Positions 55,586-64,000 of a stretch of 64,000 nt of DNA are shown here, in pieces. The notes under the pieces were generated by a model, which was not told the origin of the DNA, made no database searches, and saw only the letters and a list, made by a program, of their open reading frames with translations. Made by a program: the position numbers and the translations under genes. How positions within the stretch are numbered: position 1 is the stretch's first letter; the number at the start of each line of letters is the position of its first letter. This DNA comes from Eurosta solidaginis (lineage: Eukaryota > Arthropoda > Insecta > Diptera > Tephritidae), in contig NC_090319.1 in NCBI RefSeq assembly GCF_040869045.1, positions 264,136,897 to 264,200,896 of the forward strand. Direction: 5' to 3'.

Positions 55586-56240
55586 TGCTGCACAGATGCG
55601 GCTACATTCACAATTCACTGCGCAGGAAAATTTTTGTATGAGAGGCAAGTGAATTTGGCTTGATATAATGGCGTTTTGATTTCTGTAAATTCGACTTGAA
55701 GTCCATCAACAATTGTTTTTTTTTTAAGATGTCTGCCCGTCAAGGGAAAAAATGGCAAATTCCTTGCCATGGCAGCGCTAAAAATAAATGAGGACAAAGG
55801 TGCGAATAAGGCGAATAAGGACTTAAGCTTGTAAGCAACTCCCTTTATACTTTAATGCTCTCATGTTTCATATATATATACATATATTTTTTTACTTTTA
55901 TACATACTTTCATATATACATATAATTATATATATATGTATATACATTAGGGTGGGTCTATTTATTAAGCGATATCGCGCCATCGATTTTTCGATAGGAT
56001 TTGGGCTCAGGAAAAAAAATTCCCCTACGCATTCCCAAAAAAATAACTTTCGAGCCTACGAAATTTCATCGATTTTTTCGATTTTTTATGCATTTTTTTT
56101 TTTTTCATTTTCAAGGCTCCAAATCATTTTTTATGTTTTTTTTCGTGTCATTTGGCGTAGTCCCAAGTGAATTCATGCGCTAAAGACGATGGTTAATGCA
56201 GTTTTTTGAAAAAAAAAATTATTGTATATTATACGTATCC
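55586..56240. other. AT-rich non-coding stretch
   Basis: 55940-56180 has AGGGTGGGTCTATTTATTAA, suggestive of a small DNA-transposon end, but no partner end was found. AT microsatellite near 55870-55945. Confidence 0.4.
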
Positions 56241-57447
56241 AGTTATATCAGGCATGCTTAACCAACGAACCGATATCATTTCGTTACGATAATTAACGCT
56301 AATAAACGAAACAAAATCATTTCGTTTCGTTTATTAACGTTAAGAACGTCAAATTAACGAAATGATTTCGTTTCGTTTTCTGCCATATCAAAACGAAATC
56401 AAATTGCTTATGTTGATTATTAATTTCAAACTATGCTGGCAAAGCTGATTGATGGCGGAGTCATTAAAGGTGAAAGCATTAGCCTAGCTGATTGCAACTT
56501 TTCTTATGAATTTTGACAGTACGAACATTTCTCACAGTATTTTTGACATTACCGCCGACGAATTACACAAACAAACTACATGGAGTTTGTGTGTGTATGT
56601 CCGCTCGCTGTTACCACCTTACGGCTTCACCATGGCTATAGCATTGCCAGCACACTTCAAACCAGGCATGCTTAACCAACGAAACGATATCATTTCGTTA
56701 CGATAATCAACGTTAATAAACGAAACGAACTCATTTCGTTTCGTTTATTAACGTTAAGATCGTCAAATTAACGAAATGATTTCGTTTCGTTTTCTGCCAT
56801 ATCAAAACGAAATCAAATCGTTTATGTTGATTATTAATTTCAAACTATGCTGGCAAAGCTGATTGATGGCGGAGTCATTAAAGGTGAAAGCATTAGCCAA
56901 GCTGATTGCAACTTTTCTCTTGAATTTTGACAGTACGAACATTTCTCAGAGTATTTTTGACATTACCACCAACGAATTACACAAACAAATTACATAGAGT
57001 TTGTGTGTGTATGTGCGCTCGTTGTTGCCACCTTACGGCTTCACCATGGCTGTAGCATTGCCAGCACAATTCAAACATAAAGTATCACGTTTTTGTTAAC
57101 GTGTTTAACGTTAACGAAAGCTTTTCGTTTCGGTTAAAAACGAGATACAATTTATTTTGATAATTTCTTTATCGATAATATTTCGAAGTGTTTCAACGGA
57201 AACGGTGGAAATTTTTTGATAAACGATTAGCTTAACGTTAAGGTGCATCCCTGCTTCAAACATAAAGTATAACGTTTTTGTTAACGTCTTTAACGTTAAC
57301 AAAAGCTTTTCGTTTCTGTTAAAAACGAGATATAATTTATCATGATAATTTCTTTATCGGTAATATTTCGAAGTGGAGACAACGGAAACGGTGGAAATTT
57401 TTTGATAAACGATTAGCTTAACGTTAAGGTGCATCCCTGAGTTATAT
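56241..57447. mobile_element. Composite hAT-type element M2 with L-L-R-R structure
   Basis: The element spans 56249-57439, flanked by AGTTATAT on both sides (56241-56248 and 57440-57447), an exact 8-bp hAT-type duplication. The left unit starts CAGGCATGCTTAACCAACGA at 56249 and again at 56663 (414-bp tandem). The right unit (TTCAAACATAAAGTAT to GGTGCATCCCTG) is also duplicated (about 185 bp, ending 57253 and 57439). ACGAAATGATTTCGTTTCGT palindromes fill the left unit. No transposase. Confidence 0.9.
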
Positions 57448-57621
57448 AGTTATATTTTTGAATACTCGCACCAGCGCGCACGCGCGACCTCGCCATCAAT
57501 CGATGGATACTCGCCACCATCATTGGCATCATTTGCCGTTTAAGACGATTATTTATGAACTCTTCGTTCGGCCAAGTGTCAACTAAGTTAACTACTTTAC
57601 CGTATACCCGCCCACCCGAAC
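57448..57621 (-). CDS. Candidate internal coding exon cut by or abutting MITE M2
   Basis: The minus strand has a pyrimidine-rich TTGACTTCTTCAATGTGGCT then TTGTGCAG acceptor at 57622/57621. It then reads open for about 58 codons: SGGRVYGKVVNLVDTWPNEE, FINNRLKRQMMPMMVAS and an Arg-rich SIHRLMARSRVRA. The other two frames have early stops in places. The frame runs into the MITE target site at 57447. Possible donors are near 57472 (G|GTGCGA). Composition is strongly protein-like. Family not recognised. Confidence 0.45.
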
Positions 57622-57985
57622 CTGCACAAAGCCACATTGAAGAAGTCAAAACAGCAAAATGATGAAGCCTTAAAGCATGAAATGAAGTAAACCAAAACTA
57701 CACGAATTGTTTATTGTCGCAACAACATGTATCAATGCATGTTCGAAGAGCAGCAGCAACAACAATGCACACAACAAATCTACACAATGAACTTACAAGT
57801 AAAAGCGACAGACAAAAAAAAAAAACACAAAAAAGTTGGCGATGCAGCAGGCGAAAAGTGCGTAAATGAATGAGACGAGCTTATGGGTATGTTTAAAAAA
57901 ACAAATTCCAACACAAATGGATATAATCAGGGATTGCAAATAAGTGTTATCGTTTTAAATTTTAACACAAGAAGTAAACCAATAC
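57622..57985. other. Non-coding; upstream intron of the candidate exon
   Basis: A-rich on the plus strand. No gene is recognised. Confidence 0.35.
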
Positions 57986-58008
57986 CGCCCTTATTGCACA
58001 GACTCTAG
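57986..58008 (+). pseudogene. RTE-like LINE copy 3, left edge
   Basis: A short piece up to the MITE target site GACTCTAG (58001-58008). It joins 58277 when the MITE is removed, corresponding to the NKCYFGLG region of the first copy. Confidence 0.5.
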
Positions 58009-58276
58009 CATGGTTCAACTATACACAGGTTGGCTCATCTGTAAAGCAACAAAATATGTCTGTTCAAATTGTCAAAATCTGTGTATTGGGGTTGGTGCAA
58101 ATGGTATGGAATGGAAACATAAAACTTAGCAGTTTTTGTATGTGTAAGTAAAATGTTGCCAATGTGTTGGTTTCATTTTGAGTTTGCCATCTCCTTTTGA
58201 CAATCCCTTCGTCCATGCAATGTCATAAATAAAATCAGCTGATGAGATGAGCCAACCTGTACATAATTGAACCATG
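58009..58276. mobile_element. 268-bp hAT-type MITE inside LINE copy 3
   Basis: Inverted ends CATGGTTCAACTATACACAG and, read backwards, CATGGTTCAATTATGTACAG, both followed by GTTGGCTCATCT. Flanked by a perfect 8-bp duplication GACTCTAG (58001-58008 and 58277-58284). No ORF. Confidence 0.9.
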
Positions 58277-58775
58277 GACTCTAGCCAACAAATACTACCT
58301 TGGACTAAGTAAGCAATTGAGTGTAAATTAGTCCTCTCTTGGCAAACGAAGATTGCTCTACAAGTCAGCAGTTGGCCCGCCTTGCTATATAGTGCAGACG
58401 CATGAATTATGACAACATCAGATGAAGCGGCTCTGGGAGTGTTCGAGAGAAAAGTTCTTCGAAATACTTATAAGCCTCTAAGCGTTGGCAGCGGTTAGTA
58501 CAAAAGAAGGTTTTATTATGAGCTGTACGAGCTTTATGCAGACACCAACGTAGTCCAGTGTATTAAAACACAACTGCTACACTGGCTAGGTCAAAAAAGT
58601 ACTCTTATAGGAACCCGCATATGGAAGCGAAGAAAGAGAGCGCCCCCATTCTGCTGGAAGAAACAGGCACCATTTAACCCATCGAAAAAGCGACTGGCCT
58701 GACTTGACTTGTTGTACAGCCATGAACGTTTAAACGCCAATGTTTAACCGCCAACTAGATAAGTTAATAGATAGT
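58277..58775 (+). pseudogene. RTE-like LINE copy 3, 3' part
   Basis: It aligns with 4835-5370: NKYYLGLSKQL, TSDEAALGVFERKVLRN, ELYELYADTN, then a decayed C-terminus and a GAACGTTTAAACGCCAA tail followed by TAG-type repeats. Confidence 0.75.
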
Positions 58776-58819
58776 TAGATTGACTTTATGTACTTTTTTG
58801 TTTGGCTGGAAGTTATAAT

Positions 58820-59276
58820 ATGCCCGCTCGGTAGGTATACCTATTGTAAAGGGCGATAATAATACCATTGCTCACTTAATCCATACGTGGTGTATTACAC
58901 GAAAGGACGCAATGTGTACGCGGTGTATCAGTTGCGCCACCCTAACACGGTCTTTATTAAAATTGAACTCGCAGGGAGCATGAAAAGCAGCTGTGATCTG
59001 TATATGTTGTATCATTCATACTTGTGTACAGGTCCCATCTCTTGTCCTTGGGTTGGCTCTTCAGTGAGTGAATCGCGGAGGCTGTGTTTTTACCTCGTAT
59101 GCGAAGAGAGTTCACTTTTGACAAGATGTTGGCAATAAAGCATTCTCAATGGAGTTATGTAGTCTCTTCTCTGCTGAAGTTTACAATAAAGCATTCTCTT
59201 CGGGGCTATGCTGTATCTTCAGCTGTTGATATTGACAGTAAAGCATTCTCTTCGCGGTCTATGCGGTCTCTTCTCT
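58820..59276 (+). repeat. LTR-element-like repeat L2, plus copy
   Basis: The same block order as 51830-52265 on the opposite strand. 59105-59270 contains about three units of CAATAAAGCATTCTCTTCGG and TCTTCTCTGCTGAAG-type sequence, period near 50 bp. Confidence 0.55.
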
Positions 59277-60257
59277 AGACACAACTGTTATTTTTCCAGC
59301 GAAATTAAAAACTGCCATTATTTCCGGGCGATATAAAAAATTCGAAAAAGAACTATTATTTTCTGAGCAAAATAAAAATTTCGAAAAATAACTTTTATAT
59401 TTCGCTCGAAACAAAAAACTCAAGAAATTATTGTTATTTTACAAAAAAATAAAAAATAAAAAATATAGTAGCTACGATCCCTGTATAAAAAACATACATC
59501 AATACCTACTTAAATCCCAAAAACTAAACAAATAAATAAATACATGTTTTCCTGTTAATTTCGGAGATCACTGCTGGATCAGCTAGCAACTTCCACAAAC
59601 CATACAAATTCTTTAACATAACTCCTTACGCGCAAAATTTCGACATTGCACCACTCCATTGCTGATGATATCCCCCAGCGATTTAAAGGTGTGTTGCAGG
59701 TATTTGTAGTCAATATTTTCTTCAATGCTATAGCTTATATTTATTTGCAGTTATGTATCTTACTTTTTCGCGTTTGTTTTTTTTTGTTTGTTTTTTATTT
59801 CATTTTATTTAATCTGACGTTATTTTATTTCCATTTATACTTATTTTTTCCAAATTTTTTTCCAATTTTTTTCTTTTCATCTCCTCATTTGATCACCGCT
59901 TGTATGCGTTTGCCGCGCACGCCTTTGGCGGATCACATTTCATTGAAGCGCAAAATTAAGTATTATACATACATTTATAGTTAGTTGTAGTGCTCTGGAG
60001 TTTTTTGAATTGGCAAAAGCTCAAAGTAATAATAAAGACGCGCTTCGTGCCATCGATCGCTCACCAGGGACAAATGGTTATGGCTTATAGAGCGATGATC
60101 TGTTGCAAAACAATCAATGTGATCTGCGCAAATTTCTTACAAATACAAAACAAATTTTAACAAATAAGACTAAGTTTTTATAGACATGATTTTAAAAGTA
60201 TTTTCATCGCTTTAAGCCAAATTTATGTGAAAAGTTTTGCCGAGAAAAGGCAAGGAA
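59277..60257. other. AT-rich non-coding stretch
   Basis: A short GC-richer piece (59885-59950) is open on both strands but has no exon context. Confidence 0.35.
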
Positions 60258-60342
60258 AACAAGTAAGGAAGGCTAAGTTCGGATGTAGCCGAATATTACA
60301 TACTCAGCTGCCAAATTACAGCTTGTACAACTTTAAATTAAA
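60258..60342 (+). repeat. Dispersed repeat P, copy 3, left part
   Basis: AAGTAAGGAAGGCTAAGTTC, GAATATTACATACTCAGCTG. Interrupted by a SINE, resuming at 60686. Confidence 0.75.
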
Positions 60343-60685
60343 AACAAATAAATAAATGTAAGGCGCGATAATCTCCGAAGAGATTTTATGTCGAGCTTCT
60401 CTTCCAATTTGCGTCGTGCTCGTTTTTAATTTTTCCCACAAATTGGCGAGATGAGACCTACTTGTTTTACGCCGACTCCGAACGGCGAGGCAGACGAGTT
60501 TTCACTGAAAGATTTTCATGGCAGAAATACACCCGGAGCGCTTGCCAAACACTGCCGAGACGCGACCCCCTTAGAAAACTTTTCTTCTAATTGAAAAACC
60601 TTATTTCTAAAATTTTGCTTTGCTCGGGGTGTGAAACCAGGGCAGGCGGAGCACGCTACCATCACACCACGGTGGCCGCCTTTTT
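60343..60685 (-). mobile_element. SINE S2 copy nested in repeat P
   Basis: Homologous throughout to 10837-11190. A-box TGGTGTGATGG at 60659-60669 on the minus strand. Flanked by an approximate 11-bp duplication TTTAAATTAAA (60332-60342 and 60686-60696). The unoccupied site survives in repeat P copy 1 near 20275. Confidence 0.85.
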
Positions 60686-60993
60686 TTTAAATTAAATTAC
60701 CTTCTTTTAAAAGTGGGCGGTGCCATTTAATTTTGAATAGCGATCTGAGATGAGTGCCCAGGAACTTATATTTCATTAAGATACCTCAAATTTACTCAAG
60801 TTATCGTGTTTACGGACAGACGGACGGACGGACGGATGGACGGACATGGCTAAATAAATTTCTTTTTTTCGCCCAGATCATTTTAATATATAGAGGTCTA
60901 TATCTATCTTGATTAGTTTATGCCCTTACGGGGTACCGTTATGCGAACAAAGTCAATATACTCTGCGAACTCTTTTCAGCTGAGTATAAAAAG
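60686..60993 (+). repeat. Dispersed repeat P, copy 3, right part
   Basis: AAAAGTGGGCGGTGCC, GGACAGACGGACGGACGGAC, TTATGCCCTTACGGGGTACC and the end CAGCTGAGTATAAAAAG. The right end inverts the ATACTCAGCTG found near the left end, giving the element short inverted subterminal motifs. Confidence 0.75.
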
Positions 60994-61122
60994 AAATGGA
61001 AAGGTAAGGAAAAGAGAGGAAATAAATTAAAAAAAAAAATCTGGGTGGAGAAAGGAAAATATTTGGAAGTCAAACCCGAAGCCGGAAACGCAAAAGAACG
61101 ACATTTTGTCAATTTGTTAATG
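60994..61122. other. Non-coding
   Basis: Nothing recognised. Confidence 0.3.
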
Positions 61123-61450
61123 CGGTTTGTTGTCAGCGAATTATCTGTTTGTTATCGACGAGTAATACGATTGGTTTCGACGAAGTAAAGACAGATTATC
61201 GACGTCTTATCGAAACGATAAAAATGTTTCAAGGCTATCGATGAGATATCGACGAGTTATCGGTATATTATCGAAGATATATCGGTTTACAATCGAAAAG
61301 CTATCAGTTTTCCACGAGAAGCCACAAACTTGTAATCAAAAACTTATCGAATTATCAAAAAATTACCAAATTATGTATTATCAAAAAGTTATTGATTTGC
61401 TTTCGAAAACTTATCGATCATTTATCGAAAAGTTATCAATATTTTATTAT
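61123..61450. repeat. Degenerate ATCGAT-rich minisatellite, copy 2
   Basis: Same irregular TTATCGA/GAAAAGTTATCGA units as 13470-13930. Confidence 0.6.
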
Positions 61451-61489
61451 AGCTTTTTTGCGTGTAGCATAACTCATTCAATTCGGACC

Positions 61490-61862
61490 AACAAAGTTTC
61501 TATGAATATTGGAACTGAAACTGTGCAACCCACACCCAAAAAGTTTTTCGAAAAAATGCGGAGATTCGAGAAAGTTGTATGAAAATTTCGAAATTTTTGG
61601 CTACTTGGTTTTGTAGCTCAATAAATTTTAGTTTCATAAAGTTTAAGTTATAGATCTCTCGAAACTAGTATTGATTATTGAAACACTTTTTTTTTTTTGA
61701 AGGGTGTTTTCTATTTTTTTTCCTAAGGAAGGGCTCATAGCTTTGTTTTTTATATAGAAGAAAATCTGAAACACCATTGGGAAAAAAATTGTCAAAAATC
61801 ATTGCGAACTTTGAGAGATCTATTACTTATACTTTCTTAACCTAACCACTGTGCAACATTAG
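61490..61862. mobile_element. Foldback repeat related to family F
   Basis: AGTTATAGATCTCTCGAAACT (61645-61666) is mirrored at about 61806-61832 by a GAGAGATCTATTACTTATAC block. The left arm CACCCAAAAAGTTTTTCGAA and the AATAAATTTTAGTTTCATAA block resemble 63725-63850. Boundaries are uncertain. Confidence 0.45.
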
Positions 61863-61879
61863 GCCCCAATTCACTTTGT

Positions 61880-62148
61880 TTCGTTGATTTTCCTACAAGG
61901 TGAATAATCGTTGTATATTGGAATGATTTGCCGTCACGCTTTGTCAAATTTGGTTTGATGACAAACCGATTACGGTGTTGTGCTATCTTCAGTGTAATTT
62001 TTGTGATTCATTCGTTCTCTAATAATTCACACTGCAGATGTCATAACGCCGAAACCGGTTTGTCTCCAAACCAAATTCGACAAGGGATGACGGCAAATCA
62101 TTTCAATATACTGCGATTATCCACCTTGTCGGAAAATCGGCGACAACT
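61880..62148. mobile_element. Foldback element, about 115-bp arms
   Basis: Left arm GATTTTCCTACAAGGTGAAT, GGAATGATTTGCCGTCACGC and TTTGATGACAAACCGATTAC is mirrored in 62024-62146 (GTTTGTCTCCAAACCAAATT, GATGACGGCAAATCATTTCA, CACCTTGTCGGAAAATC). The loop is about 40-50 nt. Class is unknown. Confidence 0.75.
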
Positions 62149-63719
62149 TTTTACATTGATGCCACCATTTCCTAAAGTGACGGTAAATTTTACGGATGTT
62201 CACATAACCTCCGAACTCCTCAGTATCTTTGTTAAGAATTAAGACAATGAAATCACAAATTTGCAATTCTTTGTGAAATAACAGAAAACTGTTTCAATTA
62301 TTTCCTTAAAATGGCTTGTTAAGGAACTCAAAAACTCATTACAGAGCGGAAATCATAGCCGCTGGCTTTGGCTGTTGTTTTGTATCGTAGCGTTTCAAAA
62401 AGTCGGCAATTTTTTTAAATTATTTTTGTGATATTAAAATTTTGCGAAGAGCAATTCTCGTTTGAGGTACATACGTAAGAACACATATACTCGTACATAC
62501 ATATATGTATATCCATATAAGCTTGAACTCTAATATAAAAGCAGCTGGCTGAGGAAGGAAACTCCAAAAAAAGTTTGCATTTTTTACATTCAAGCACAAA
62601 GTCTGTAGGTGGGCGGCAGCCAGACAAGACAGCAAATTTGAATGGAAACAATAAAATAAATTGGAATTGTATGTTTGCATGTAAATTAATGAAATGAATT
62701 GTAATCGTATTTACACCCATGTATGTATGTATGTGTGTAAAAATATTAATGACAAAAAATTAGCTGAAATTTAAATTAATTCAAATTTATTGCATCACAA
62801 GCGGTGAATGGTGAAAAGTTACTTACAATAAAGTGAAGGTGGAGGGAGGGTAAGGCGGGATGGTTTAGATGACAGCCGGTCAGCTGATTCGCGAAGAAGG
62901 AAAGCGTGGTGTTTCGTAGCGGAGGATGAGGTTTGTGACTATGAAGAGTGGCTAGAGTAGAGGTCAGAGAATTGGTGACCTGAAACTGTAGGTGCTTGAG
63001 ATATTAAATGCAAAGCTGAAAATCCAAACTGATTAAGTTCTGTTGTAGTGTACATATGTATGTACATATGTTCCTTATTGTATATAAAAGGAATAGTAAC
63101 AAAATTGCAGGAGGGTTAGAGTTTCAGCTGCCGAAAAGCTAGCTGATGAAGAAGGGTTATTAGGACCCTCGCCGTGCGTTAATTTTCGTAATTTTTCACT
63201 AATATCAATAATTACAAAATTGTGTAAAGCAATATGAGTCTTCCTCGCTAATTAAACACAACATAGACCACAGGACACCATCTAAAATTTTCTTGTTTTT
63301 ATTTCAACAAAAAAAGCCAATTGAGAGTATCCACAGCATCTTAATAACGTAAGAAGTTTAACAACAACTTTGAAGGCTAGCAAAGGATTTCATTTACATA
63401 ATTTGTATTTAAGTGAAGGAAAACAGAAATCGTTCAAAATATTATATTAACTACATTTCAATAGCAACAAAATACCGACAAAGCAAATCGCTCACAAGTG
63501 AAGCGTTTCATTTCGACACAAAAATATAAAAAAATACAAAAATCTGCACACAAAGCTTAGAATACATGACTAAAATATGTACACACCGCGTCAGATGAAT
63601 AGGAACTTAAGTAAAAATAGCAGTGGCAATTTTAAAAAAATTTCATCAATCATTTGTTTTTTTATTTCCGTAAATTTAAGAACAAATATCCATGAATTTT
63701 GTAACTGAAATTAAGCAAA
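62149..63719. other. AT-rich non-coding stretch
   Basis: No gene is recognised. About 63110-63150 resembles the 3' part of SINE-like S1 (CGAAAAGCTAGCTGATGAAG). TATG microsatellite near 62720. Confidence 0.4.
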
Positions 63720-64000
63720 CCAGTCACAAAACTTTTGGAAACAATTCGAAAATTCGAGAAAACTTCGAGAAAATTTCGAACTTTTTATTTTGAATTTTCT
63801 GATTTTTTTTGAGAATGCAGTTTCGTACATTAATAAATTTTAGTCTCACAAGGCACCAGTAATAGGTTACGCAAAATTCGCATTGATTTCTTACAATCGA
63901 CGTGTGGAAAAATGTATAAAAAACTTATGCGAATTTCGATAAAAATTTGCTGGAATTTTCGTACTTTTTCGAAAGCGTTTTTGAAATTGGATTGCATAGT
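63720..64000. mobile_element. Family F-like foldback arm running off the window
   Basis: GAGAATGCAGTTTCGTACAT, AATAAATTTTAGTCTCAC and TTACGCAAAATTCGC recall the arms at 1985-2100 and 2320-2400. The right end is outside the window. Confidence 0.45.

Overview
The window is AT-rich, intron- and repeat-dominated animal nuclear DNA. It has no operons, no bacterial ribosome binding sites and no long open reading frames. The mobile-element set is what one expects of a higher fly: RTE-like, RNase H-bearing I/LOA-like and Jockey-like LINEs, tRNA-derived SINEs, hAT-type and PIF-type MITEs, Helitrons and LTR-element scraps. A perfect Drosophila-type CTCF consensus is also present. I infer a large-genome dipteran, perhaps a tephritid fruit fly; this is inference, not a database match.

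Host coding sequence is sparse. The best candidates are too short for long-ORF searches. At 45756-46252 there is a head-to-head pair: a complete 43-codon ORF on the minus strand and, 276 bp away, a 30-codon Lys-rich first exon on the plus strand ending at a GTGAGT donor. A minus-strand exon candidate at 57448-57621 has a good acceptor and about 58 open codons, and it now abuts an hAT-type insertion. A possible terminal exon follows a strong acceptor at 27171. A 65-codon membrane-like ORF lies at 51245. I could not identify any of these proteins.

Layout. 0-9 kb: twin CTCF-like motifs, a foldback TIR element, an LTR-like scrap, the longest RTE-like LINE (3.5-5.4 kb) and a minus-strand I/LOA-like LINE (6.0-7.3 kb). 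9-22 kb: an I/LOA-like LINE split by a tRNA-SINE with a 12-bp target duplication, ATCGAT-rich degenerate repeats, a 978-bp TIR element, and a dispersed repeat carrying an insert with a tRNA-like segment and an 84-bp minisatellite. 22-37 kb: MITEs, SINEs, a hammerhead-like RNA motif at 28.1 kb, and a minus-strand Jockey-like LINE split by a TIR element. 37-43.9 kb: the densest nest, with an RTE-like LINE split by an hAT MITE, a PIF-type MITE, a foldback fragment split by a LINE tail, a complete-looking Helitron with a 129-bp tandem array, and another hAT MITE. 44-52 kb: the small gene pair, an LTR-element gag/protease relic and a foldback element. 52-64 kb: dispersed repeats, a composite 1.19-kb hAT element, a third RTE-like copy split by a MITE, a SINE nested inside a repeat, and further foldback elements.

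The elements work as a stratified insertion record rather than as a pathway. At several sites the target duplications are still readable, so relative insertion order can be assigned. No intact autonomous transposon was found: every RT, RNase H or protease segment has stops or frameshifts.
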